Assembly: GCA_017643925.1 (NCBI GenBank)
Contig: JAEPML010000025.1
Span: 1-63,116 of the forward strand
Length of the DNA: 63,116 nucleotides
Direction of reading: 5' to 3'
Source: Roseibium sp.
GTDB taxonomy: Bacteria; Pseudomonadota; Alphaproteobacteria; Rhizobiales; Stappiaceae
The position numbers were made by a program, and so were the translations under genes. Under the pieces are notes generated by a model. The model worked only from the letters and a program-made list of their open reading frames with translations. It was not told the DNA's origin and searched no databases. The stretch's first letter is position 1, and every line of letters starts with the position of its first letter. This document shows, piece after piece, positions 33,631-42,494 of this stretch.

Positions 33631-34848
33631 ATGAACATCTTTGAACACATGGAGACCGCTCTTTCCGATTTGCAGTCTGCCGGCAACTATCGGGTCTTTG
33701 CAGAACTGGAGCGGCACTGCTCGGCTTTTCCAAAGGCGACTTTTTATGACGAGAACGGTGAAACGCGCGACGTCACGGTCTGGTGCTCCAACGATTATCT
33801 CGGCATGGGGCAGAATCCGGTCGTCACCAAACGCATGACGGAGATTATCGAAAAATGCGGAGCCGGAGCCGGCGGAACGCGCAATATCTCGGGGACCAAC
33901 CACTATCACGCTCTGCTGGAGCGCGAGCTCGCCGACCTGCATGCCAAGGAAGCCGCGCTGATTTTCACCTCCGGCTATGTTTCGAACTGGGCGGCGCTCG
34001 GAACGCTCCTGGCCAAGATCCCCGGAATTATCGTCTATTCCGATGCGCTCAATCATGCGTCGATGATCGAGGGCATTCGCCACTCGCGGTGCCAGAAACG
34101 CCTGTTCCGGCACAACGATCCGCAGCATTTGAGGGAGCTGATGGCGGCGGACGATCCCAACGCACCGAAGCTGGTTGCGTTTGAGAGCGTTTATTCGATG
34201 GATGGGGATATCGCGCCAATTGAAGAGATCTGCGATGTCGCGGATGCGTTCGGGGCAATCACCTATCTGGACGAGGTGCATGCTGTCGGCATGTACGGTC
34301 CGCGCGGTGGCGGTGTCGCGGAGCGCGAAGGTCTGATGGACCGTCTGACGGTCATCGAAGGCACTTTGGGCAAGGCCTTTGGCGTCATGGGTGGCTATAT
34401 TACCGGCCCGACCGTTCTGGTTGACTTCGTTCGCTCATTCGCCTCCGGTTTCATCTTCACGACGGCATTGCCACCCGCGCTTGCCGCCGGGGCCACGGCG
34501 TCGATCCGCTATCTGAAAGAGAGCACCAAGGAACGGGAGGCTCACCAGGCGGTTGTTGCCAAGGTTCGCGCAGCGCTCGATGCGCGGGGTATCCCGCATA
34601 TGGAAAATCCGAGCCACATTGTGCCGGTCCTTGTCGGAAACGCTTCAAAGTGCAAATGGATTTCCGATTTTCTGTTGAGCAGCTTTGGCATCTATGTCCA
34701 ACCGATCAACTATCCCACGGTTCCAGTCGGGACCGAGCGGCTGAGGATCACGCCGACACCGCTTCACAGTGACGCTGACATCCGGCAGCTCGCCGAGGCG
34801 GTGTGTTCGCTCTGGTCGCAATGCGCACTGGCGCGTGCGGTTGCCTGA
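33631..34848 (+). CDS. hemA: 5-aminolevulinate synthase
   Basis: The 405-aa PLP enzyme of the alpha-oxoamine synthase family has the glycine-rich GAGAGGTRNISGTNHYHALLE block, the Asp of TYLDEVHAVGMYGPRGGG, and the PLP lysine in TLGKAFGVMGGYITG. It condenses glycine and succinyl-CoA (C4 route, typical of alphaproteobacteria) to give the first tetrapyrrole precursor. Placement at the end of the bch/puh superoperon couples precursor supply to pigment demand. A second ALA synthase elsewhere is common but cannot be seen here. Confidence 0.97.
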   Translation: MNIFEHMETALSDLQSAGNYRVFAELERHCSAFPKATFYDENGETRDVTVWCSNDYLGMGQNPVVTKRMTEIIEKCGAGAGGTRNISGTNHYHALLERELADLHAKEAALIFTSGYVSNWAALGTLLAKIPGIIVYSDALNHASMIEGIRHSRCQKRLFRHNDPQHLRELMAADDPNAPKLVAFESVYSMDGDIAPIEEICDVADAFGAITYLDEVHAVGMYGPRGGGVAEREGLMDRLTVIEGTLGKAFGVMGGYITGPTVLVDFVRSFASGFIFTTALPPALAAGATASIRYLKESTKEREAHQAVVAKVRAALDARGIPHMENPSHIVPVLVGNASKCKWISDFLLSSFGIYVQPINYPTVPVGTERLRITPTPLHSDADIRQLAEAVCSLWSQCALARAVA

Positions 34849-34873
34849 AACCTGTAGCTGGATCCTGGAAACG

Positions 34874-35401
34874 ATGAACAGGCACATAATCATTCCGGCG
34901 GTCGCCAAGGATGGCTCGCTGTTCCCGGTCGAAAAAATGGCTGCGCATGTCCAGGGCCTGCTGCACCTGGCTGTCTCGGTGTTTGTCTTCGACGATGACC
35001 TGCTTCTCATTCAAAAGCGGGCGGCGATGAAATATCATTGCGGCGGGCAGTGGGCCAACACCTGTTGCAGCCATCCCTATTGGGACGAGACCGTCGAGGC
35101 TTGCGCGGAACGCAGGCTGCAGGAAGAGCTCGGGTTTTCGCTGTCCCTGACGCGGCACCAAACGGTCGAATATGAAGCAAGTGTCGGCAACGGGTTGAGC
35201 GAGCATGAACGGGTAACACTGTTTACCGCCGTAGTCGACCGGACGCGGCTCGACATGAAGCCCAACCCTGAAGAGGTCGACGACGTTCGTTGGGTTGATG
35301 CGAAGACGTTGCATGCGGAAGTCGCCGAGACACCGGACGCTTTCACGCCCTGGTTCCGCATCTATCTTGACCGGTTTCCGGAACTGAAATTCAGCGCATA
35401 A
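34874..35401 (+). CDS. idi: Isopentenyl-diphosphate delta-isomerase (type I)
   Basis: The 175-aa Nudix-fold enzyme has GGQWANTCCSHPYWDE (the active-site Cys within NTCCSHP) and a Nudix-like block ERRLQEELGF, with the catalytic Glu region ASVGNGLSEHE. It interconverts IPP and DMAPP. ATG 34874 was chosen because family homology starts there; the frame opens upstream inside hemA. In Rhodobacter idi is located near bchP; here it ends the puh superoperon. Confidence 0.94.
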   Translation: MNRHIIIPAVAKDGSLFPVEKMAAHVQGLLHLAVSVFVFDDDLLLIQKRAAMKYHCGGQWANTCCSHPYWDETVEACAERRLQEELGFSLSLTRHQTVEYEASVGNGLSEHERVTLFTAVVDRTRLDMKPNPEEVDDVRWVDAKTLHAEVAETPDAFTPWFRIYLDRFPELKFSA

Positions 35402-35503
35402 CGTCATTTGTTTGCAGGACAGACAACAAGGGAGCGGCAAGCGGTGTTCTGCCGCTGCCAATTGCCGTTGCGCCAAAACCGATTTTACGCTGAAGGCGAA
35501 AAA

Positions 35504-35530
35504 GAAAGGGAGCCGGAGTGGCTCCCTTTC
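35504..35530. terminator. Strong bidirectional terminator between idi and pufC
   Basis: An 11-bp perfect stem, GAAAGGGAGCC (35504-35514) and GGCTCCCTTTC (35520-35530), with a 5-nt loop, separates the convergent bchF-idi and bchC-pufC operons. A/T-rich flanks on both sides let it act in either direction. Confidence 0.75.
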
Positions 35531-35555
35531 AAGTGACGGTCCCGCCGGCGCGGGG

Positions 35556-36692
35556 TCAGTTTCCTGCATCCGCGACTGTGGTTTGGAGAGGCAGCGCGGA
35601 TGATTGTGCCGGCGTTCCCGCACCCATGATCTGGGTTTGCCCCGGAACGTATGTGGAGAAATCAGGTACGTCGGTCGGTCCCTTCTTGTCGAGCGCATCG
35701 ACATAGTCCTGCAGCATCGACACGCCGTAGAGCGGTTTTTGAACACCGTTGTGGCAAGTCGAGCACCCGATCTTCAGAACGTCTCCTTCGGGCCCCAGCC
35801 GATTTTCGGGGAAGACCGGTGTCAGCCCGACCATGTAGTCAAGATTCAGGGCCCGCGTCATGTTGATCCCGTGCCAGGCCGTTACGCGCTGTGGCGGGCT
35901 CTGATCCCAGTCATTGAAGGCACGGGAGTTATGGCAGGTCACGCAATTGACCCCGAGGCCCTCGGACATGTGCATCATAAGTGCCCACGTGCTCTCGGTT
36001 TCCTTGGTGCCGGCCGGGTTGGGACTGTTCGGATCGGGCAGGGCCGTGAGCGAATGAACCCGGATCGGCTTGTCCTCCAGCAGATAGTCCATGAGTGCGT
36101 TTTGCGGCATGGAGGTGTTGCCGACGAACTTGCCGACACCGCCGTGGCGGCTCATGGCGCTTGCCGGTTTCGGCTCCTGATCGTCGTACCAGTAGTTTGC
36201 GGGGATGTGCTGACCGCGGTGGCAAGTGTAGCAGGTCACCCCGACATCGCCGACATGGTCGCCCCAGTCCACGTTGATCGTCTGGTTCATCTGGATCATG
36301 CGGCGGGCGACGACTTTCGTGTAGACCTCGTCCGAGGCGAAGTTCTCTGCGTTGTGGCAGTATTCGCAGCCTTCCTCGGGCGAGATCCATTCCGTGATCG
36401 CGGCCATGAACTGGTTGAACTGATCATCGGAAAGGTCCCCCAGGACCTGGACGTTCTCGTAAAGCTCGCTCGCGCGGTCTCCTTCAGGATCAGCCTCCCA
36501 GGGCGCTTCGGGGACGACGTTTGCCGCCATGAGCGCTTTTTCCTTTTCAATGTCCTTTTCCAGGTACATGCCTGTGCCGCGGTAACCGATCTGGACCGAC
36601 TCAACCGGCGGTGCGTCCCAATCCGCACCGACAAAGCTAGCGATGGCAAGGAGTGTTCCGGCGGACGCTGCAAATGGTATCCAAAGTTGCAT
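35556..36692 (-). CDS. pufC: Reaction-centre tetrahaem cytochrome c subunit
   Basis: The 378-aa protein has four haem-binding motifs in order (CEYCH, CYTCH, CVTCH, CSTCH). Axial Met candidates come from helices such as VVARRMIQMNQ and STWALMMHMSEG. It sits on the periplasmic side of the reaction centre and re-reduces the special pair. The N-terminus has a hydrophobic anchor (MQLWIPFAASAGTLLAIASFVG) without a lipobox Cys, so a membrane-anchored rather than lipoprotein form is likely. I chose ATG 36692, with GAGGAGAGGG upstream, rather than an overlapping GTG at 36707. It follows pufM directly. Confidence 0.96.
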   Translation of the reverse strand: MQLWIPFAASAGTLLAIASFVGADWDAPPVESVQIGYRGTGMYLEKDIEKEKALMAANVVPEAPWEADPEGDRASELYENVQVLGDLSDDQFNQFMAAITEWISPEEGCEYCHNAENFASDEVYTKVVARRMIQMNQTINVDWGDHVGDVGVTCYTCHRGQHIPANYWYDDQEPKPASAMSRHGGVGKFVGNTSMPQNALMDYLLEDKPIRVHSLTALPDPNSPNPAGTKETESTWALMMHMSEGLGVNCVTCHNSRAFNDWDQSPPQRVTAWHGINMTRALNLDYMVGLTPVFPENRLGPEGDVLKIGCSTCHNGVQKPLYGVSMLQDYVDALDKKGPTDVPDFSTYVPGQTQIMGAGTPAQSSALPLQTTVADAGN

Positions 36693-36703
36693 TTTCCCTC
36701 TCC

Positions 36704-37666
36704 TCACTGCGCCGCCGGGTCGACGACATCCGGATAAATGTCCGGCAAGGGGGCGACGATGCCGTGCTCAATTCCCCACAGGTACCAATTGTCGACAACG
36801 GTGCCGGTCAGAAGTATCCCGATGCCGCCGGTCAGAGGTGTCAGAATGGCAAACCACCATGCCCACCTGTGAACGGATTCCATCGTGGCGTTGAAGCCCA
36901 TGGTCCATCGCCAGAAAAGTGCGGCGCGCTCAGAGGCTGTGCCTCGATCGGTGATCTGCTCCAGTTCACGCTCACCGCCATATTTGCCGACGGCCAGAAT
37001 GGTGGCGCCGTGCATGGCAAACAGCAGCACTGAGCCATAGAGGAAGACGATCGAGAGACAGTGGAACGGATTGTAGTAGAGGTTACCGTACCGGATCGAG
37101 AACGCGGCTGTCCAATCCAGATGCGGGAAGATGCCGAACGGGACGGCCTCGGAGAAATTACCCATCAGTATCGGACGGATGAAGCCAAGAACCAGGAAGA
37201 GCCAGATCGCCGATGCAAAGGCCCAGGCAACGTGGGTTCCCATCTCAAGTTGCCGGGCCCGCCGGTAGACGCGCACCCACCACAACAGGATGGACGCAGT
37301 CAGGAAGAAACCGGCGATCAACCACCAGCCACCTTCGTTCAAAGGCGGCATGGACAGGCCGTATTCTGCCGGTGGCGGTTCAAGGCCGAGCCAGAAGAGC
37401 TGGCGGACGAACTGGATTGGATCCCAGCCGACCGACGCCCACATGTTGAGGCCGATGATCTCAAATGCGATCAGTCCGAAAACGAGGGACAATGTCCCAA
37501 GATAGCCGAGATAAATGGGACCGATCTGGGCGTTCCCGAACCAGCCCAGCAGTCTCGACATGACGGGTGTTCCGGTTCGCGGACTGTCGTCCTTGGGAAG
37601 CGGCATGCCCTCTTCGGCCGGGCCGTTGATTTGAACGATCGTAAGAATGTTCTGGTATTGGGTCAT
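36704..37666 (-). CDS. pufM: Photosynthetic reaction centre subunit M
   Basis: The 320-aa protein has five membrane helices and conserved stretches such as GNLYYNPFHCLSIVFLYGSVLLFAMHGATIL, with the His ligands of the special pair and non-haem iron. ERAALFWRWTMGFNATMESVHRWAWWFA lies near the QB/QA region. M binds QA and half of the cofactors. The gene lies 11 nt after pufL. Confidence 0.98.
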   Translation of the reverse strand: MTQYQNILTIVQINGPAEEGMPLPKDDSPRTGTPVMSRLLGWFGNAQIGPIYLGYLGTLSLVFGLIAFEIIGLNMWASVGWDPIQFVRQLFWLGLEPPPAEYGLSMPPLNEGGWWLIAGFFLTASILLWWVRVYRRARQLEMGTHVAWAFASAIWLFLVLGFIRPILMGNFSEAVPFGIFPHLDWTAAFSIRYGNLYYNPFHCLSIVFLYGSVLLFAMHGATILAVGKYGGERELEQITDRGTASERAALFWRWTMGFNATMESVHRWAWWFAILTPLTGGIGILLTGTVVDNWYLWGIEHGIVAPLPDIYPDVVDPAAQ

Positions 37667-37677
37667 AGCGTTTCCCC

Positions 37678-38523
37678 TCAGTTCCAGATCGGCAGGTCAA
37701 GCCACCAGTTCCACCACTGTGGCCAGCCCTGGTTCCAGAAGGGCCCGCTGATGACGATGCAGACAGCACTCCAAAATCCTGCGTTCAGCGCCAGGATCAG
37801 ACCGAGCCTGTGAATGCCGAGCGTGCCGATGGAATAGCCGATGATGTCGCGGAAGAAGGTGTCTTCATATTCGGGTGTTTTCACCTCGGCCTGCTGGCCA
37901 CCACCGTCCATGGACGCGCCGGGATTGGCGGCTGAAAGAATGAGACCGCCATGAAGCGAGAGCGCAAGCGTCGTCGTGAAGAAGAAGGTCACGGCGATCA
38001 TGTGCGCTGGATTGTAGTGGAAGTGCAGGTACTGATAGCCAACGTTCGACACCCAGTCGAGATGGCTGAAGATACCGTATGGAAAGCCGTGGCCCCAGGC
38101 ACCAAGAAGCAGTGGGCGGAAGACGACGAGCGTCACATAGGCGAATATCGCAAAGGAAAAAGCGATAGGGACATGATATCCCATCCCGAGTTTGCGGCAT
38201 ATCTCGACCTCGCGCAGGGCCCAGGAACAAAATGCCCCGATTGCACAGATCGTTATGATCTGCCAGAGGCCACCTTCTTTCATGGGGGCGAGAGCGAGGC
38301 CATAGGAAAGATCAGGGGGCGCAATCGAGATTTGCCAGATATTCCAGGTTGGTCCGATCGCCGCGCCATAAATCACCAAGGCAGTGCCCAGTATAATGAA
38401 AAAGGCACCGGTTATACCAAAGAAGCCGACATAAAACGGGCCGACCCAGAAATCGAAGAGATCTCCGCCAAGCAGCGTCCCGCCGCGTACGCGGTACTTT
38501 CTTTCAAAGCTGAGCAAAGCCAT
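37678..38523 (-). CDS. pufL: Photosynthetic reaction centre subunit L
   Basis: The 281-aa protein begins MALLSFERKYRVRGGTLLGGDLFDFWVGPFYVGFFG, the standard L-subunit start. YLHFHYNPAHMIAVTFFFTTTLALSLHGGLIL carries special-pair and iron ligands. The ATG at 38523 follows AAGGAGG; the frame is open 26 codons further, into the pufA-pufL spacer. Confidence 0.98.
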   Translation of the reverse strand: MALLSFERKYRVRGGTLLGGDLFDFWVGPFYVGFFGITGAFFIILGTALVIYGAAIGPTWNIWQISIAPPDLSYGLALAPMKEGGLWQIITICAIGAFCSWALREVEICRKLGMGYHVPIAFSFAIFAYVTLVVFRPLLLGAWGHGFPYGIFSHLDWVSNVGYQYLHFHYNPAHMIAVTFFFTTTLALSLHGGLILSAANPGASMDGGGQQAEVKTPEYEDTFFRDIIGYSIGTLGIHRLGLILALNAGFWSAVCIVISGPFWNQGWPQWWNWWLDLPIWN

Positions 38524-38654
38524 GAAGTCCTCCTTAGCCGCTGCATAACGGTGCATCAGCGCAGCTAAACTCTTGAAGCAAGGCTTGGTGGCGGAAGACA
38601 CTGAGCGCCGCGTGAGCGGGAGACTGCGGGACCCTCCGCCACCGATGATGTTGA

Positions 38655-38683
38655 ACCGTCCTGGTCTGTCAGACCAAGGCGGT
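38655..38683 (-). other. pufBA/pufL intercistronic mRNA hairpin
   Basis: The minus strand reads ACCG-c-CTTGGTC then a 5-nt loop then GACCAGG-a-CGGT, a 12-bp stem with one mismatch and one G-U pair. It covers the pufA stop codon and lies before pufL. Stem-loops at this position are known to stabilise the upstream pufBA message and cause LH1 excess over reaction centre in Rhodobacter; that function here is inferred. Confidence 0.6.
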
Positions 38684-38866
38684 GTTTTGGTCCGGATAAA
38701 GCAATTCGATTTGCGATCCGGGTTCCCAAAGAGCGGCGTTGTCCAGCCAGTTGTACTTTTCCGAACTCAGCAGGATGAAGTGAATCAGCACTGCCAAAGT
38801 GAAAAGGAACACCGCGAGGCCAACGAGCACTCGACGCGGATCGAAGAGGAGCCAAACTCTCCACAT
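38669..38866 (-). CDS. pufA: LH1 antenna alpha polypeptide
   Basis: The 65-aa single-span protein has a short cytoplasmic start (MWRVWLLFDPRRVLVGLAVFLF) and the bacteriochlorophyll-ligand His in AVLIHFILLSSEKYNWL. The C-terminus ends within the hairpin before pufL. With PufB it forms the LH1 ring around the reaction centre. It lies 27 nt after pufB. Confidence 0.96.
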   Translation of the reverse strand: MWRVWLLFDPRRVLVGLAVFLFTLAVLIHFILLSSEKYNWLDNAALWEPGSQIELLYPDQNTALV

Positions 38867-38893
38867 GTCTTCACATCCTTATCTGCTGTGGAC

Positions 38894-39040
38894 CTAGAGC
38901 CACGGTTGGTAGAGCCACATCGAAATGTGGGCAAGGAAGGGAAAGAGCGACATCAAGATCGCGCTTTTGACGAAGTATCGATGAAACTCCTGCGCCTCCT
39001 CATGAGAAATCCCCGTCAGGGACTCTTTGTCTGAAGCCAT
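38894..39040 (-). CDS. pufB: LH1 antenna beta polypeptide
   Basis: The 48-aa protein is MASDKESLTGISHEEAQEFH followed by a single membrane helix and the pigment-ligand His in FPFLAHISMWLYQPWL. The Trp-rich ending is typical. The frame is open upstream to 39160, but ATG 39040 gives the standard length. PufB pairs with PufA. Confidence 0.96.
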   Translation of the reverse strand: MASDKESLTGISHEEAQEFHRYFVKSAILMSLFPFLAHISMWLYQPWL

Positions 39041-39169
39041 TGAAATGACCTCCGATGCTTGCCTTTCGGCGGTTACCGCGCACAACCCTCGCGGCAGGGT
39101 TCCAGTGAAGTCGGTTAACCGGTTCCTCTGGGCTTTCGCCAACGCCGTAAACGCCGGCAAAGTGGGGGG

Positions 39170-39406
39170 CTACACATGAAAGGCGTAACCCAAGGCTGCA
39201 TAAGCCGATGCTTTGGCTTCTTCGAAGACGGAGCCCTCAGCCCGGGCGTCGCGCGCGCTGAAAACAGTACTGATACGGGCTAGCGCAATCGTTGTGAGGC
39301 AAAGCGGAAAGACCAATAAAAACAGACGCTTCATTATGACGCGTTCGGCTTCCCGTTCCCGATATCGACTGCGGACAACATGTTCCTGGTGTGTTGCTGA
39401 AACCAT
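39170..39406 (-). CDS. pufQ: PufQ-like bacteriochlorophyll-associated protein
   Basis: The 78-aa protein has a polar N-terminus (MVSATHQEHVVRSRYREREAERV) and one membrane helix (LFLLVFPLCLTTIALARIS). It sits in the pufQ position between bchZ and pufB, and the sequence is consistent with PufQ, a poorly conserved protein that affects bacteriochlorophyll supply. ATG 39406 is preceded by GAAGGAGC. An ATG at 39457 that overlaps the bchZ stop would add 17 residues. Confidence 0.75.
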   Translation of the reverse strand: MVSATHQEHVVRSRYREREAERVIMKRLFLLVFPLCLTTIALARISTVFSARDARAEGSVFEEAKASAYAALGYAFHV

Positions 39407-39453
39407 TTGTATTGCTCCTTCAGTTCCCGGTCTGAATTGCGGAGAAACCCCGC

Positions 39454-40899
39454 TCATGCGGTGATCCCGGACTTGTTGGCGACCCGTGCGACATGCGCAA
39501 AAGTGACTTCAGTGACGTTGTCGGCCCAGGCCTCCAATTCGGCTGCTTCACGCAGGCGTTTGGCGGCGGATATGCGCACAAGGACCGGTTCCCGGTTGAT
39601 CCGTGCGTCGAGTGCCGCAAGGGCATCCGGATGCCACTGGTATTCTGACTTCTGGTGCGCAGAAGTCGCTTCGATTGAATCGAGTTCACCGGCGCGCGGA
39701 AGGATTTCGAACAGCACATCGAAGAGCGCGTTGCAGACTTCCTGGATCAGCCAGCAAGCGCCGGAGTACCCCATGACCGGCGTACCGGTATGCCGGCGAA
39801 CGATTGCGCCTGGATAGGAAAGCTGGATAAATTTGCCGCGCGCGCCGGCTTCGGCCATGTACATGCGTTCGTTGAAGGAACCGAACATGATCATGGGTGT
39901 GTTGCTCGCAGTCAGCTCCGCGACTTCCGGATTGTCTGTCTTGGTTCCGGCCTTGCGGGCAACTGCAAACGTGCAGGGAAGCCCCATCTCACTTTCAAGG
40001 AAGTTCTGGACGCCGCGAACGTAGGTTTCGTTAGCGACAATCGCGAAATTGGCGGTCGCAAAGAAATCCTGGGTGACGGAGCGCCACAGATCCCACAAGG
40101 GTTTCAGCGTTGTGTGCTTTTCCTGTTCGATGAAAGGCTGCGGATCCAGATCGAGGATCTCGCCGAGTGTTTCAAGGAAGGCTGTTGTGGAATGAATGCC
40201 GATGGGAGCCTGCAGGTAAGGCCGCTCCATCGTCTCGCAAAGAAGACGGCCAAATTCACGATAGAGACAAATGTTTGCGTCGGCATCGGCAAGCTTCTTG
40301 AGGTCTTCAACGTGGCTGCCAAGCGGAAAAACCATATTGATTTCCGCACCGATCCCTTCAACCAAACGCCGGACCTCGTGAAGGTCGGAAGGCATGTTGT
40401 AGGTGCCATAGATCGGACCGATGATGTTGACCCTCGGCTTCGCGCCTTCCTTGCGTTTACGCGGTTTTGGAACGCGCTTTGGGCCGAACTCCGTCCAGAG
40501 CCATTTCAGCGCCCGGTTCGCGCTTTGCCATTGATCTTCGTCGATCGTGCGGGGCAGGAAACGCTTGATGTTTGAGCCTTCCGGAGTGACACCGCCACCG
40601 ATCATTTCCGCAATGGAGCCGGTCACGACGACTGCCGGAAGGTCCGGATCGAGCACCTGGCGTGCGCGTTTGATTGCGCTTTCGGTTCCATGCTGACCAA
40701 GCTCATCCTCCGAGAGGCCGCTGACCACGATCGGCAATTCGTGCGGTGGCAGTGCATCGGTGTAGTGCAGGACCGAGGTTACAGGCAGGTTTTCGCAGCC
40801 CACAGGGCCGTCGATGATGACTTGAAGCCCCTTGATCGCCGTGAAAGCGTAAACGCTTCCCCAGTAACCGCCAGCCCTGTCATGGTCGAGGATCAGCAT
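39454..40899 (-). CDS. bchZ: Chlorophyllide reductase subunit Z
   Basis: The 481-aa nitrogenase-like protein starts MLILDHDRAGGYWGSVYAFTAIKGLQVIIDGPVGCENLPVTSV, with a conserved Cys ligand and the family's typical opening. With BchY it forms the catalytic component of chlorophyllide a reductase that reduces ring B. It overlaps bchY by 7 nt. Confidence 0.97.
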   Translation of the reverse strand: MLILDHDRAGGYWGSVYAFTAIKGLQVIIDGPVGCENLPVTSVLHYTDALPPHELPIVVSGLSEDELGQHGTESAIKRARQVLDPDLPAVVVTGSIAEMIGGGVTPEGSNIKRFLPRTIDEDQWQSANRALKWLWTEFGPKRVPKPRKRKEGAKPRVNIIGPIYGTYNMPSDLHEVRRLVEGIGAEINMVFPLGSHVEDLKKLADADANICLYREFGRLLCETMERPYLQAPIGIHSTTAFLETLGEILDLDPQPFIEQEKHTTLKPLWDLWRSVTQDFFATANFAIVANETYVRGVQNFLESEMGLPCTFAVARKAGTKTDNPEVAELTASNTPMIMFGSFNERMYMAEAGARGKFIQLSYPGAIVRRHTGTPVMGYSGACWLIQEVCNALFDVLFEILPRAGELDSIEATSAHQKSEYQWHPDALAALDARINREPVLVRISAAKRLREAAELEAWADNVTEVTFAHVARVANKSGITA

Positions 40900-42479
40900 C
40901 CGACGCTCTCCCCATTATCGACCGCGTTCTGCGACTTTTTGAGGCGCGCGGCATACTTCTGGCGATAGCCGCTTTTGTCTTCCGGAACGCCTTGCCAGAT
41001 ACCGGATGTATCCCCTCGGCCAACCCCTTCAAAGAAGTCCTGCATCTTCAGGAACCGGTCCTTGTTGGCGATTGCGGTGGAGATAACACCGGGCAACGAG
41101 GTGGTGCCGGCCGGTCCCATCAAGGGCCGGGCCGAGATGAGATTTGTGAAGTATAGTGCAGGTGTTGCGCTTTCCTTTGCCTTCTGGACGACCGGTGTCG
41201 TACCGATTGCAAGATCGGGCTCAAACGCTTCGAAAGCTTCCAGATCCTGTTCCAGCGACGCGCGGAACCGAACCTCGACCCCGCGTGCTTCCAGCCACTG
41301 GGCATCTGCTTCGCTGTAAGGTGTCCTGGGGCAGGCGGTTCCCACGTAACGCAGATCGGCACCGAGTTCGACGAGCAGGCGGCCGACAAGCAGTTCGGAC
41401 CCCTCGTAGCCCGAGAGCGTGATGCGTCCGTCGATACGATTGGCTCCAAGGGCAGCAGAAATCGCACCGTGCATTGCGTTGCGGCTGATATTGGTCTTGT
41501 CGGCGGCAATCCCACACTTTTCACCGATCGCCGAAAGCCAGGCATCGGTACCTTCAAGACCAATTGGTGCAGAACCGATGATCTCGCGGCCCGCTGCTTT
41601 GAATTCCCGGAAACTTGCGGTGTAGAACGGATGAATTCCGGCGACCACCGCACAGTCGAGTGCCGAATAGAGTTCGCGCCACTCCCGAACGGGTACGGTT
41701 GGTCCGGCGGCCAGCCCCATGGGATCGAGCATACCGCCAATGACAACAGGATCGGCCGGGAAGACTTCGCCAACAAGCGTTACGGTCGGCTTGTCCTTCA
41801 AGCCGTCGCGCGGCGGCAAGACGGGACCCTCTGAAGCTTCCTGCCGCGCATAGGCCAGCATGGCGGCTGAAAGAACGTCCTTTGCTTCCGCGTGCGTAGG
41901 CACTCCGAAGCCCGGCACATCGATGCCGACGATGCGCACCCCGTTGATCTGGCGTGGCAGCATTTGCAACGGAACGCCGGAAGCCGTCGGCACACAGAGA
42001 TTTGTAACCACGACAGCGTCGAATTTCTTCGGATCCGCCATTTTGTGCACGGACTCAACAATGTCTTCGAACAGTTTGCCCGTAACCAGCGTTTCAGAAT
42101 CAAAGGGCACGTACCCAACGGATCGTTTGGCGCCGTAGAAATGGGACGTAAAGGTCAGGCCGTAGACGCAACAGGCTGAGCCGGACAGGATGGTTCCCAC
42201 GCGGCGCATGCGCAAACCAACGCGAAGGGACCCAAATGCCGGACACATGGACTGTGGTTGGTCATGCGGCCCTTTGGGATAGTCGGCCTCCAGGCGGTCC
42301 ATCAGGTCCTCGTTACCGAGGGAACGTGCTGTTGCTTTCGAAAACTCAGCCTTGTTGTGGCAACCAGCGCCTTCAGACGTGAGATCTGCGGGCTCATCCG
42401 GGTGCGCGATCTCTTCACCGCCGGTGGCGTCAGGGCCACCAGTGTAATCCGGCTCGCGTTCCTTGGAGTTCGTTTTCAT
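40893..42479 (-). CDS. bchY: Chlorophyllide reductase subunit Y
   Basis: The 528-aa nitrogenase-like protein contains QSMCPAFGSLRVGLRMRRVGTILSGSACCVYGLTFTSHFYGAKRSVGYVP, with conserved cysteines for the Fe-S cluster shared with BchZ. The N-terminal 40 residues are a variable acidic extension. It starts 15 nt after bchX in the bchCXYZ-puf operon. Confidence 0.97.
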   Translation of the reverse strand: MKTNSKEREPDYTGGPDATGGEEIAHPDEPADLTSEGAGCHNKAEFSKATARSLGNEDLMDRLEADYPKGPHDQPQSMCPAFGSLRVGLRMRRVGTILSGSACCVYGLTFTSHFYGAKRSVGYVPFDSETLVTGKLFEDIVESVHKMADPKKFDAVVVTNLCVPTASGVPLQMLPRQINGVRIVGIDVPGFGVPTHAEAKDVLSAAMLAYARQEASEGPVLPPRDGLKDKPTVTLVGEVFPADPVVIGGMLDPMGLAAGPTVPVREWRELYSALDCAVVAGIHPFYTASFREFKAAGREIIGSAPIGLEGTDAWLSAIGEKCGIAADKTNISRNAMHGAISAALGANRIDGRITLSGYEGSELLVGRLLVELGADLRYVGTACPRTPYSEADAQWLEARGVEVRFRASLEQDLEAFEAFEPDLAIGTTPVVQKAKESATPALYFTNLISARPLMGPAGTTSLPGVISTAIANKDRFLKMQDFFEGVGRGDTSGIWQGVPEDKSGYRQKYAARLKKSQNAVDNGESVGC

Positions 42480-42494
42480 GGTCCTGTCCGGTCT

